Positions 1 to 8,253 of a stretch of 48,408 nt of DNA are shown here, one piece after another. Both the position numbers and the translations under genes were made by a program. Under the pieces are notes generated by a model. That model did not search any database. It had not been told where the DNA came from and was given only the letters and a program-made list of their open reading frames with translations. This stretch comes from Rikenella microfusus (GTDB taxonomy: Bacteria > Bacteroidota > Bacteroidia > Bacteroidales > DYQK01): contig DYQK01000007.1 in NCBI GenBank assembly GCA_020719385.1, positions 1 to 48,408 on the forward strand. Direction: 5' to 3'. The first letter of the stretch is position 1. The number at the start of each line of letters is the position of its first letter.

Positions 1-53
1 GTTCTTGGCACAATGCTAAGAAGCCCCTACGTCAACAGCAAAGGGGTAATTCA
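1..53 (+). mobile_element. Probable right end of an IS200/IS605-type (TnpB) element, partial
   Basis: The first 53 bases hold the inverted pair AGCCCCT (31... region) and AGGGG followed by TAATTCAC. An arrangement of 'GAAGCCCCTA ... AGGGGTAATTCAC' is typical of the right end, and omega-RNA 3' end, of IS200/IS605 and IS1341-type elements, which often finish in GGGGTAGTTCAC-like sequence. The transposase or tnpB gene would lie before base 1 on the plus strand. The element end coincides with the stop codon of the minus-strand M20 gene. This rests on remembered end motifs with no element body visible, so it is an inference. Confidence 0.5.
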
Positions 54-1244
54 CTCACAAATTAAATACGCATAAAGCGAATAAAACGCTGAGGCTTTCA
101 CTAAATCGTTGATAGGAATTTTCTCATTCGGTGCGTGAGCAAAAACTTCGTTTCCTGGACCAAAACCAATTAACGGAACGCCATAAAAACCATTGATAGT
201 TACACCGTTAGTCGAAAAAGTCCATTTGTCAACTTTGGGTTTCTCACTAAAAAGCGATTCATACGCCGCCACACCTGTTGTTACTGATTTGTGATTTTCA
301 GACATTACCCAAGTGGGATAATATTTTTTCATTCCGTAGCGAAGTCCTGTAAAAGATTCCTCTTCATAAGTTAAAACTTCGATTGTTGCGTCCATATCTT
401 TGATAATTTCCTGAATTTCAGCAACTGCAGATTCCTCTGTTTCGCCCCAAGTCAAGCGTCTGTCGAGGTGCATTCGCACATAATCTGCCACTGCACACAA
501 AGACGGGCTTCCTGAAACAAATTGCGAGATAGTTACCGTTCCTTTGCCCAAAAAACTGTCGAATTTGAGTCTTTCGTTGAGTTTCTCAATCTCAAGAGCA
601 GCTCTTGAGGCAATATAAACTGCGTTTTTGCCTCTTTCGGGTGCCGAACCGTGAGACGAGATTCCTTTGAAATGAACAACAATTTCCATTCTACCTCGAT
701 GTCCGCGGTAAATGTTGCAATTTGTTGGTTCAGTGCTTATCGCAAAATGCGGATGCAAACCATCTTTTTCCCACAAATATTTCCAACATAAACCGTCACA
801 ATCCTCTTCAATAACACTTGCCACGACATAAAATGTTAAATCTTTGTCAAAATTTAACTCTTTCAAAATTTTTCCAGCGGTAATCGAAGCGGCAACGCCG
901 CCTTTTTGGTCCACTGTTCCGCGACCAAGCACAAAACCGTCCTTGATTTCTCCTGAAAAAGGTTCAAAATTCCAATTTTCGATATTTCCGACATCCACCG
1001 TGTCAATGTGTCCGTCAATAGCGAGAATTTTTTGCCCCTTTCCGATTCGCCCAATAACGTTTCCGAGTCCATCCATTCGTACTTCGTCGAAACCTGCTTC
1101 CGTCATTTGACGCATTACTTCTTGCTGCACAAATTTTTCGCCCAAACTCAGAGACTTAATTTGCACCAATTTCGACAGATTTTCAGCAGTATAATTTCGA
1201 TATTTTTCTGCTAATTCGTTAATTTTCTTTGCAATTTCGTTCAT
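51..1244 (-). CDS. M20-family metallopeptidase/deacylase (YgeY/ArgE/DapE-like)
   Basis: This is a 397-residue, probably cytoplasmic di-zinc hydrolase of the M20 family that cleaves amide bonds of small peptides or acylated amino acids. The N-terminal catalytic half shows the metal-ligand motifs DGHIDTVDVG (His79, Asp81), GRGTVDQKGG (Asp112) and IEED (Glu146-147, general base and ligand). The dimerisation insert contains SSHGSAPERG, and the last His ligand is in VFAHAPNE. Motif spacing and length fit the YgeY subfamily, whose substrate is not settled. The gene stands alone, with a -7 box 31 bases upstream. The stop codon lies inside an insertion-sequence-like end, so the last codons may have been changed by an insertion. 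Confidence 0.88.
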   Translation of the reverse strand: MNEIAKKINELAEKYRNYTAENLSKLVQIKSLSLGEKFVQQEVMRQMTEAGFDEVRMDGLGNVIGRIGKGQKILAIDGHIDTVDVGNIENWNFEPFSGEIKDGFVLGRGTVDQKGGVAASITAGKILKELNFDKDLTFYVVASVIEEDCDGLCWKYLWEKDGLHPHFAISTEPTNCNIYRGHRGRMEIVVHFKGISSHGSAPERGKNAVYIASRAALEIEKLNERLKFDSFLGKGTVTISQFVSGSPSLCAVADYVRMHLDRRLTWGETEESAVAEIQEIIKDMDATIEVLTYEEESFTGLRYGMKKYYPTWVMSENHKSVTTGVAAYESLFSEKPKVDKWTFSTNGVTINGFYGVPLIGFGPGNEVFAHAPNEKIPINDLVKASAFYSLYAYLICE

Positions 1245-1274
1245 TGAGAAAAAATTTTAATGATTTTAAAGTTT

Positions 1275-1282
1275 CAAAATTA
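1275..1282 (-). promoter_or_regulatory. -7 promoter box for the M20 peptidase gene
   Basis: On the minus strand this reads TAATTTTG, which matches TAnnTTTG, and it lies 31 bases upstream of the ATG at 1244. Confidence 0.5.
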
Positions 1283-1354
1283 AACATTTTTTCTGAAAAA
1301 TAAATATTTTAAACAAAAAAATGTAAATTTTTTTCGAAAGACAATAATTTTTTT

Positions 1355-1362
1355 TAATTTTG
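1355..1362 (+). promoter_or_regulatory. -7 promoter box for rsfS-ftsH
   Basis: TAATTTTG followed by CCC matches TAnnTTTG. It would give an mRNA leader of about 60 bases before the rsfS ATG at 1430. The divergent M20 promoter is about 75 bases away. Confidence 0.55.
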
Positions 1363-1429
1363 CCCTGTCAAAAGAGCGTGTTTTTGTGAAATAACTAACT
1401 CTTTGATTATTAAACGAATACAGAAAGAA

Positions 1430-1804
1430 ATGAAACAAATCAATTCTATTCATACCGAGACTCTGTTGAATGCCGTTATTGAAGGCATTGTTGAAAAAAA
1501 AGGCACTAATATTGTGTGGTTAAATTTTTCTCGTCTTCCGAATTCTGTGTGCGAATATTTTGTTATTTGCGATGGAAATTCTAACACTCATGTGCTTTCT
1601 ATTGCCGATTCTATTGAAAAAGTGGTTTTTGAGAAGCTGAATCAACGCGTGTGGAAAAAAGAAGGAATGGAAAATGCCTTTTGGGCATTACTTGATTATG
1701 CGAATATTGTTGTTCATATTTTTCAACCTGTTTATCGCGATTATTACGATATCGAAGGTTTATGGGCTGACGCAGAGATGAAAAAATTAAAGTTTAACAA
1801 TTAA
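1430..1804 (+). CDS. rsfS: Ribosomal silencing factor RsfS (YbeB/Iojap)
   Basis: A 124-residue protein of the RsfS/Iojap family. These proteins bind ribosomal protein uL14 on the large subunit and block subunit joining when nutrients are scarce. Family signatures are VWLNFSRLPNSVCEYFVICDGNSNTHV in pieces (SVCEYFVICDG, SNTHV) near residues 40-60, and FWALLDYANIVVHIFQ with YYDIEGLWADAE near the C-terminus. An in-frame TTG lies 27 bases upstream at 1403, but the ATG at 1430 gives the usual family start and length. It ends 2 bases before ftsH, so the two are almost certainly one operon, an arrangement common in Bacteroidota. Confidence 0.93.
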   Translation: MKQINSIHTETLLNAVIEGIVEKKGTNIVWLNFSRLPNSVCEYFVICDGNSNTHVLSIADSIEKVVFEKLNQRVWKKEGMENAFWALLDYANIVVHIFQPVYRDYYDIEGLWADAEMKKLKFNN

Positions 1805-1806
1805 TT

Positions 1807-3750
1807 ATGGCAGAAAACAATCAAAATACGACTTCATCTTCGCAGGAAAAGAAAAAGAAAAATCCATTTAGTATTTATTGGATTTACATTCTCATTGCGT
1901 TGGGTTTCTTCGGGTTACAATTCGTTCATTTTAGCGGTGGTCCTAAGGAGATTACGCGTCAGGAGTTTGAAAATATTATGTTGAAAAACCACGATATTGA
2001 GAAAGTGGTTGTTGTCAACCGCGAGAAAGCCGAGGTTCATCTCACCGAACAGTCGTTAATTTCGGGGAAATATGACAATATGCTGAATGCTCCTCAGGGC
2101 GGGAAAGTTGTTGAAAAAGGTCCACATTTTTATTTCACTATTGGTTCGGTGGAAAGTTTCGAGAAACGATTAGAAGAGGTGCAAAAATCTTTCACCGAAG
2201 AACAAAAAATTAGTGTTCGTTACGAAACACGCCGCGATATTACGAGTGACATCATCAGTTGGGTGATTCCCATTTTGATTTTAGTGATTATTTGGGTCGT
2301 CATATTTCGCAGAATGGGAAGCGGAATGGGCGGCGGCGGAAATATTTTCAACATTGGAAAATCACGCGCAAAAGTTTTCGACAAAGAAGAAAACGAGATA
2401 AAAATTAATTTCAAAGATGTTGCTGGACTCGAAGAGGCAAAAGTTGAGATTCAGGAAATAGTAGAATTTCTCAAAACACCGCAGAAATATACTCAACTCG
2501 GCGGGAAAATTCCCAAAGGTGTACTCTTAATTGGTCCTCCTGGAACGGGCAAAACTTTGTTAGCAAAGGCTGTTGCGGGCGAGGCAAATGTTGCGTTTTT
2601 CTCCATGTCGGGTTCAGATTTTGTCGAATTGTTTGTCGGAGTCGGTGCCTCACGCGTGAGAGATTTATTTGCTCAAGCAAAACAAAAATCTCCATGCATC
2701 ATTTTTATTGATGAAATTGACGCAATTGGTCGGGCAAGAGGCAGAAATGCAAGTTTTTCTTCCAACGATGAGAAGGAAAGCACTTTAAACCAACTTCTCA
2801 CCGAAATGGACGGTTTCGACACAAGTTCAGGAATCATTATGCTTGCCGCAACCAACCGAGCCGATATGCTTGACTCCGCACTTTTGCGTTCAGGACGCTT
2901 CGACAGACAAATTCACGTAGAATTGCCCGACTTAAATGAACGAAGAGAAATTTTTAAAGTTCATTTGCGACCATTAACCGTAGAACAAAACTTAGATTTA
3001 GATTTTTTATCTCGACAAACATCAGGTTTTTCAGGTGCAGATATTGCCACGGTTTGCAACGAAGCCGCTTTGATTGCCGCAAGAAAAAATAAAACTATCA
3101 TCGAAAAACAAGATTTTCTCGACGCCGTTGACAGACTCATCGCAGGTTTAGAACGAAAAAGCAAAGTTATCTCGCCGCAGGAAAAAATTATTACTGCTTA
3201 TCACGAGGCGGGACACGCATCGGTGAGTTGGTTGCTTGAATACGCACATCCGTTGGTAAAAGTGACTATTGTTCCGCGAGGACGAACACTCGGTGCGGCT
3301 TGGTATTTGCCCGAGGAGAGACAACTATCAAACCGCGAGCAACTTTATGATATGATTTGCTCAGCATTAGGCGGAAGGGCTGCCGAGGAACTTCATTTTA
3401 AGACCTTCTCGACAGGTGCGTTAAATGATTTGGAAAGAGTGACCAAACAAGCCTACGCAATGATGGCATATTTGGGTATGTCTGAAAAAATTGGGCATCG
3501 AAGTTTTTATGATTCCTCGCAAAACGAATATGCTTTTCACCGACCTTATAGTGAGAAAACCGCAGAACTCATCGACAACGAAGTTTCTGATTTAATTGAA
3601 AAAGCGTATTTGCGAACTTTTAAACTGCTTTCAGATAACAAAGAAAAATTTGAACAACTCGCAGAATTGTTACTCGAAAAAGAAGTTATTTTTAATGAAG
3701 ACGTTGAACGAATTTTTGGGAAAAGACTATTCACCACAAATATTTCTTAA
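1807..3750 (+). CDS. ftsH: ATP-dependent zinc metalloprotease FtsH
   Basis: A 647-residue membrane-anchored AAA+ protease that degrades misfolded and regulatory membrane and cytoplasmic proteins as a hexamer. An N-terminal transmembrane helix spans about residues 22-40, a periplasmic domain 45-140, and a second helix about 147-167. The AAA module has Walker A GPPGTGKT (243-250), Walker B IIFIDEID (298-305) and the second region of homology with RSGRFDR (361-367). The M41 protease domain has the zinc motif HEAGH (466-470) and a downstream Asp ligand in ALNDLERVT. The length is normal and all catalytic motifs are present. It is second in the rsfS operon and is followed by a strong terminator. 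Confidence 0.97.
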   Translation: MAENNQNTTSSSQEKKKKNPFSIYWIYILIALGFFGLQFVHFSGGPKEITRQEFENIMLKNHDIEKVVVVNREKAEVHLTEQSLISGKYDNMLNAPQGGKVVEKGPHFYFTIGSVESFEKRLEEVQKSFTEEQKISVRYETRRDITSDIISWVIPILILVIIWVVIFRRMGSGMGGGGNIFNIGKSRAKVFDKEENEIKINFKDVAGLEEAKVEIQEIVEFLKTPQKYTQLGGKIPKGVLLIGPPGTGKTLLAKAVAGEANVAFFSMSGSDFVELFVGVGASRVRDLFAQAKQKSPCIIFIDEIDAIGRARGRNASFSSNDEKESTLNQLLTEMDGFDTSSGIIMLAATNRADMLDSALLRSGRFDRQIHVELPDLNERREIFKVHLRPLTVEQNLDLDFLSRQTSGFSGADIATVCNEAALIAARKNKTIIEKQDFLDAVDRLIAGLERKSKVISPQEKIITAYHEAGHASVSWLLEYAHPLVKVTIVPRGRTLGAAWYLPEERQLSNREQLYDMICSALGGRAAEELHFKTFSTGALNDLERVTKQAYAMMAYLGMSEKIGHRSFYDSSQNEYAFHRPYSEKTAELIDNEVSDLIEKAYLRTFKLLSDNKEKFEQLAELLLEKEVIFNEDVERIFGKRLFTTNIS

Positions 3751-3770
3751 TCTTTCGTAAATAAATTTTC

Positions 3771-3811
3771 AAAAACCTGTCAAATTTTTGCGAAAATTTG
3801 ACAGGTTTTTT
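3771..3811. terminator. Strong hairpin between ftsH and the convergent secreted-protein gene
   Basis: This is a perfect 18-bp stem (3771-3788 with 3793-3810), a 4-base loop TGCG, and a T tract after it. It lies between convergent genes and can work in both directions. The stem contains CTGTCA, a core shared with two other hairpins in this window. Confidence 0.85.
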
Positions 3812-3828
3812 GGAGTGAAAAAAGAAAT

Positions 3829-4467
3829 TTATTTTTTTTGTTTCCCCTTGCTTATTTCTCCGAGTTTTGACAAAGGAGGGAAAACTTGAACATTACGTTT
3901 TCCCTTTTCAAAAGAATATTCGCATCCGTATGGGTCAACAACCTTAAGGAAAGTATAATCGATTGTTACATTTGATGGTTTTCCAACTACGTGAGGTTTT
4001 TGGGTTATGTTGACACTTGAAGTGTCTTGGTCATTCATTTTGTAAGTTAAAGTTGCAGGAGTTTTCCCATCATAATTGATTAAAATTTCTCCATTACAAA
4101 TGTGTGAAGTATCTAATGTTGCTGTTGGCGGTTTTATTCTTACAACTTTTCGCTTTATAGTATCTCCAATACATTGTCGCCGTTTTTTAACAGACCAAAC
4201 TATATCGTCACCCTCTTTATTATTCCATTTAACATCTGCTTTGGTTTTATTCTTCCCCGATTCTGTAAGTTCACCTTCTTTTTTTATTAATCCCCATGAA
4301 TAAGTTACTCCTGTTTCGTCCTCTACTCTAGCAACACTATCGGGTCGGACAATCTCATAGGTATAAGCAAGACCTGCACAAACCGTATCTGTCTGTAATT
4401 CCGTTGATGTTTGAGAAAAATTTTGAAGAGAAAAATGCATCAAAAATAAAAGAATTTTTGTTCTCAT
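3829..4467 (-). CDS. Secreted protein of unknown function, PKD-like
   Basis: A 212-residue protein with a signal peptide (about residues 1-18, MRTKILLFLMHFSLQNFSQ). Two segments with paired cysteines follow (VCAGLAYTY...CIGDTIK and ICNGEILINY...YGCEYSF), each ahead of beta-rich sequence. This pattern recalls the PKD or Ig-like repeats of Bacteroidota surface and gliding-associated proteins, but no C-terminal sorting domain is visible here. The C-terminus is basic (SKGKQKK). Its signal peptide resembles that of the type IX cargo protein at 28294-29472. I do not recognise the family. It stands alone, convergent with ftsH, and I found no clear -7 box. Confidence 0.7.
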   Translation of the reverse strand: MRTKILLFLMHFSLQNFSQTSTELQTDTVCAGLAYTYEIVRPDSVARVEDETGVTYSWGLIKKEGELTESGKNKTKADVKWNNKEGDDIVWSVKKRRQCIGDTIKRKVVRIKPPTATLDTSHICNGEILINYDGKTPATLTYKMNDQDTSSVNITQKPHVVGKPSNVTIDYTFLKVVDPYGCEYSFEKGKRNVQVFPPLSKLGEISKGKQKK

Positions 4468-4580
4468 AAATTTATTTAAAAGAAAGTAATTTTGAAAATT
4501 AAACAGTCGCAGAGATAATTAATTATTGAATAAAAAAAATTTTTTTCACTTAATTATCGAAAAAATTTCGAAAAATATAT

Positions 4581-4588
4581 TATCTTTG
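4581..4588 (+). promoter_or_regulatory. -7 promoter box for DUF4834 - histidine kinase - DUF3108
   Basis: TATCTTTG is an ideal TAnnTTTG box ending 24 bases before the ATG at 4613. It lies inside a longer open frame that starts at 4526, which argues that the true start is the ATG at 4613. Confidence 0.7.
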
Positions 4589-4612
4589 CCCCAAATTTCT
4601 AAACAAAAACGA

Positions 4613-4852
4613 ATGTTAACTTTTTTGCAAATTATTCTCGTCATTATTTGTGCGTTTTACATTTTAAAAGTTTTAGTCAAATGGATTCTCCGACTTTTGA
4701 TTAAACATTATCTCAAAAAAATGAACCCGAATTTTGAAATGCAACAACCAGAAAATTCGCAAAAAAATTCCTCTTTGAAAAAGAAAAATATCAACATTGA
4801 GGAATGGAAAGGCGGCGAATACGTTGATTTTGAAGAGGTTAAAAACGAATAA
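4613..4852 (+). CDS. DUF4834 family small membrane protein
   Basis: A 79-residue protein with one transmembrane helix (about residues 2-22, beginning MLTFLQIILVIICAFYILKV). A basic segment (KWILRLLIKHYLKK) and a polar tail ending in GGEYVDFEEV follow. This matches DUF4834, a short Bacteroidota family of unknown role that often ends with a (D/E)YVDFEE-like motif. The start at 4613 was chosen because the promoter box at 4581-4588 lies inside the longer frame. It is followed after 6 bases by a histidine kinase and is probably co-transcribed with it. Confidence 0.8.
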   Translation: MLTFLQIILVIICAFYILKVLVKWILRLLIKHYLKKMNPNFEMQQPENSQKNSSLKKKNINIEEWKGGEYVDFEEVKNE

Positions 4853-4858
4853 AGTTTT

Positions 4859-6430
4859 ATGAAACAAAAATATATCTGGACATTAATCGTTGTTATGACT
4901 GCCTCGCTCATCGGGCTGATTTTTTTGCAAGTGCAATGGGTCGAAGAGGCAGTTGCCGTCAAGGAACAACAATTCAAGCAGTCAGTCAATATTTCTCTCG
5001 CTCAAGTGGTTAAAAAACTCGAAGAACGCGAAACCGTTTTGCACATAACCAACGAGATAACTTCTATCGGAAGCGATACAAACAAAATGCACTTGAACCG
5101 AGAATTTTATAAAAATAATGTCAACCTTCTTGATAGTTTCAAAGTGAAGTTGTTGCCCTACGTCAATGAACCCAAAAATTTTTTCGTTTTTTCCAACGAC
5201 TCAATCATTTTTAAAATCAACACCGATAGCAGCGTTTATAAAGTTTCCTCAAAACGAATCGATGCAAAAGCAAAACAAAATACAGGAAATTTTACAAAAG
5301 ATAATTTGCACAAATCACTCGTTGACAAAATTGCAAATAAAACCGTTTTTGTGGAAAATATTATTAATCAATTGATTCGCAAACAGATACGAATCGAAGA
5401 CCGAATTGACGCACAAACTTTAAAAGCAATTATTGACAAAATTTTCATCAACAACGACATCGATTTGAATTATCAATTTGCTGTAAAATTCGAAAATGCT
5501 TCTTTTCACATAAAATCAGAAAGTTTTGATGCGAAAACAAAAACACATCGATATGAAACAATTCTTTTCCCCAACGATGTACTTTCTGAATCATATTTTT
5601 TGGAATTGTATTTCCCAAAAGAGAGAAATATTTTGTTAAAATCTCTTAACACAATAAAGTATATGTCCATTTTGTTGACATTAATTATTTTAGGAATCTT
5701 TTTTGCTGCGATTTTTATGCTTTTTAGACAAGAAAAACTTTCAGAGATAAAAAATGACTTTGTGCAAAATATGACTCACGAGTTAAAAACGCCGATTTCG
5801 ACTATTTCGCTTGCCTCGCAAATGTTAAAAGACAAAAGTATTCCTGTAGAATCGAAAAATTACGAATTTATCTCGAATATTATTGATAATGAAAGTCGAA
5901 GACTTGGTTTTCAAGTCGAAAAAGTACTTCAAATGGCGATTATTGAAAAAGGCGGCTTGAATTTGAAAATCAAGGAATTAAATTTGCACCAATTAATTTC
6001 AGATGTCGTTACAAATTTTAGTTTAAAAATTGAAAATAAAAACGGAAAAATTTCTACGAATCTTCACGCCATCAGTTTTATTGTTTTTGTTGATGAAGTT
6101 CATTTTACTAACGTGATTTTCAACTTGTTAGATAATGCGATAAAATATTGTCAGCGAGAACCAATTATAGAAATTTCGACAGAAAATCGCAAAAACGGCG
6201 TCAGTCTTTACATCAAAGACAACGGAATCGGAATCGCAAAAGAAAATTTGAAGCGAATTTTTGAAAAATTCTACCGCGTGCCGACAGGAAATGTTCACAA
6301 CGTCAAAGGCTTCGGACTTGGTTTAAGTTATGTGAAAAAAATTATTGACGAACACAAAGGAGAAATCTTTGTCGTCAGCGAGTTGGGCAAAGGAACAATT
6401 TTCGAGATTTATTTACCTTTTCACACATAA
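4859..6430 (+). CDS. Membrane sensor histidine kinase (orphan)
   Basis: A 523-residue sensor kinase. It has a transmembrane helix at about 7-26, an extracytoplasmic sensor domain of about 240 residues with no family I recognise, and a second helix at about 268-289. The HisKA phosphoacceptor is His307 (MTHELKTPIST). The HATPase domain has an N box (NVIFNLLDNAIKY), G1 (DNGIGI), an F box (IFEKFYR) and G2 (GFGLGLSYVK). All catalytic motifs are present. No response regulator lies on either side, although related Bacteroidota kinases such as RprX usually sit beside an OmpR-type partner. The next gene is DUF3108, 3 bases downstream. Confidence 0.93.
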   Translation: MKQKYIWTLIVVMTASLIGLIFLQVQWVEEAVAVKEQQFKQSVNISLAQVVKKLEERETVLHITNEITSIGSDTNKMHLNREFYKNNVNLLDSFKVKLLPYVNEPKNFFVFSNDSIIFKINTDSSVYKVSSKRIDAKAKQNTGNFTKDNLHKSLVDKIANKTVFVENIINQLIRKQIRIEDRIDAQTLKAIIDKIFINNDIDLNYQFAVKFENASFHIKSESFDAKTKTHRYETILFPNDVLSESYFLELYFPKERNILLKSLNTIKYMSILLTLIILGIFFAAIFMLFRQEKLSEIKNDFVQNMTHELKTPISTISLASQMLKDKSIPVESKNYEFISNIIDNESRRLGFQVEKVLQMAIIEKGGLNLKIKELNLHQLISDVVTNFSLKIENKNGKISTNLHAISFIVFVDEVHFTNVIFNLLDNAIKYCQREPIIEISTENRKNGVSLYIKDNGIGIAKENLKRIFEKFYRVPTGNVHNVKGFGLGLSYVKKIIDEHKGEIFVVSELGKGTIFEIYLPFHT

Positions 6431-6433
6431 AAA

Positions 6434-7234
6434 ATGTTGTATAACTTTTTGATACTCTTAATTTTAACGTCAAATTTTTGCGTTGCACAGTGTATTTCTG
6501 AAAACAAAAGTTTTCAAAGCGGCGAGAAGATTTCGTATAAAGTTTCGTATCATTTGGGTTTTATTTGGACAGACGCAGGCGAGGCACATTTTGATATTGA
6601 CACAACAACATATTTTGGGCAAAAAATTTATTATTTCAATAGTTATGGTACTTCTTTGCCGCAATATGATTGGTTTTTTAAAGTGCGAGACTCGTACAAA
6701 TCTTTTGTTGATGCAAAAACTTTTCAGCCGTATAAATTTGAGCGAAATGTTTCTGAGGGAAATCGCGAGTTGCAGGAAACGTATGTTTTCGATTATTTTA
6801 GAAAAAAAGTGAAAATTTTTGGAAAAAATAAAACAAATTTTTATCAAGATTCGTTAAATATTTCGTTGTGTTCTTTTGATGTTTTAACAGCAATTTATTT
6901 TATTCGTTGTCTAGATTTTGAGAAATACAAAGAAAATGATAAAATTTATTTCTCGTTAGTCCTTGAAAATCAAGTTTATAACATTTATATTCGTTTTGCG
7001 GGGAAGGAAAATGTAAAGTTACCTGATGACAGAGAATTTCGTTGTATAAAATTTTATCCGTATTTGGTTGAGGGAACCATATTTCGCGGCGGCGAGGGAA
7101 TGACGGTTTGGGTTAGCGATGACGAGAATAAAATTCCGATTCTTGTCGAGGCAGAAATATTGGTGGGAAAGGTAAAAGCAATTTTACAAAACGCAACAGG
7201 TCTTCGCAACGAATTTCGTTCAAAAATAAAATAA
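6434..7234 (+). CDS. DUF3108 domain-containing exported protein
   Basis: A 266-residue exported protein with a signal peptide ending near FCVAQC (residues 1-19). It contains the DUF3108 pattern: GEKISYKVSYHLGFIWTDAG near the start, then beta-rich segments and a late VWVSDDENKIPILVEAEI. DUF3108 proteins are predicted periplasmic or outer-membrane-linked lipocalin-like beta structures of unknown function. It lies 3 bases after the kinase gene, so it may act in the same envelope-related response, which is an inference. No terminator hairpin is obvious after it. Confidence 0.82.
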   Translation: MLYNFLILLILTSNFCVAQCISENKSFQSGEKISYKVSYHLGFIWTDAGEAHFDIDTTTYFGQKIYYFNSYGTSLPQYDWFFKVRDSYKSFVDAKTFQPYKFERNVSEGNRELQETYVFDYFRKKVKIFGKNKTNFYQDSLNISLCSFDVLTAIYFIRCLDFEKYKENDKIYFSLVLENQVYNIYIRFAGKENVKLPDDREFRCIKFYPYLVEGTIFRGGEGMTVWVSDDENKIPILVEAEILVGKVKAILQNATGLRNEFRSKIK

Positions 7235-7374
7235 TTTAATTTTTAAATTGTTGAAAATCAATATTTTATAAAAAATTTTCGAAAAAAAATGCGAATTTTT
7301 TTGAAAAATGAAAAAAATTTGTTAACATTAAACTCAAATTCAAAATAAAAATAACCATCTAACCCATTAAAATT

Positions 7375-8205
7375 ATGGACGAAGTACGCAAACCGATTTT
7401 AGTTCCTTGGGATTTTTCACAAGTAGCCGAATACGCACTTCAACATGCCGTTAAATATGCGAAACTTACCGACAACGATGTAACTTTTGTTCACGTTGTA
7501 AAGAAAGCAAAAGAAATTGATGAGGCAAAAGACAAATTGAACCTTTTGGCAGAGGAGACAATGCAGAAATATCGCATCAATAAACCGAATGTTGTTGTCG
7601 TTGAGGGCAGTATTTTTGACGAGATAACTCGCGTTGCAGATGAGATAAGTGCCATTCTGGTTGTTATGGGAACTCACGGCATTCGCGGCATTCAAAAATT
7701 CACAGGCTCCTGGGCATTGAAAGTCATTACAGGCACAAAAGCACCGTTTGTTGTTGTGCAATCTGCCCCTGAGGAAACTGAGATGAAAGACATTCTTTTC
7801 CCTGTAGATTTTAAATCTGAAGACACTGAGAAGTTAGTTTGGGCGAATTATCTCTCAAATTATTACAAAATGCGTCTCCATCTTTGCTACAAAGTAACCA
7901 ATGATGCGATAATGAAAAAGAAAATTCAGACCAATTTGGCATTGGCAAAGAAATATCTCTCGGAAAAACAAATTGATTACGTTGTAAAAGCATTTGAGGG
8001 CGGCGGAAATTTGGCAGAAGAAACTATCAAATATGCCAAGGAAACCAGTGCAAGTATGATTTTGATTATGACAACTAAAAATTTGTCGTTGCAGGATTAT
8101 ATTCTCGGAGCAAGCGAACAGCAAATTATCGCAAACGAAGGACGAATTCCTGTTATGTGCGTTAATCCGCGACCAGATTTGAGAAAATTTGGAGGTTTTA
8201 ACTAA
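7375..8205 (+). CDS. Tandem universal stress protein (two UspA domains)
   Basis: A 276-residue cytoplasmic protein made of two Usp folds (about 6-145 and 148-270). The first keeps the family core: the strand ILVPWDFSQVAEYAL, then VVMGTHGIRG, and a GTKAPFVVV end, close to the ATP-binding pattern G2xG9xG(S/T). The second (ILFPVDFKSEDT ... ILIMTTKNLSLQDYILGASEQQII) is more diverged. The gene stands alone. The 140-base gap upstream is AT-rich and I see no clean TAnnTTTG box in it. The role in stress survival is family knowledge only. Confidence 0.92.
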   Translation: MDEVRKPILVPWDFSQVAEYALQHAVKYAKLTDNDVTFVHVVKKAKEIDEAKDKLNLLAEETMQKYRINKPNVVVVEGSIFDEITRVADEISAILVVMGTHGIRGIQKFTGSWALKVITGTKAPFVVVQSAPEETEMKDILFPVDFKSEDTEKLVWANYLSNYYKMRLHLCYKVTNDAIMKKKIQTNLALAKKYLSEKQIDYVVKAFEGGGNLAEETIKYAKETSASMILIMTTKNLSLQDYILGASEQQIIANEGRIPVMCVNPRPDLRKFGGFN

Positions 8206-8218
8206 AATTTTTTTGTTA

Positions 8219-8250
8219 AAAATTGCCATCTCAAAAAGATGGTAATTTTT
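8219..8250. terminator. Bidirectional hairpin between usp and the SpoIIE gene
   Basis: AAAATTGCCATCT pairs with AGATGGTAATTTT across a 5-base loop (one G-U pair). It is flanked by A and T runs on both sides and sits between convergent genes. Confidence 0.8.
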
Positions 8251-8253
8251 TTG

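Noticed and set aside
844-1110. ORFs on the strand opposite the M20 peptidase
   Set aside because: Shadow frames of a well-supported gene; no start signals or family features.
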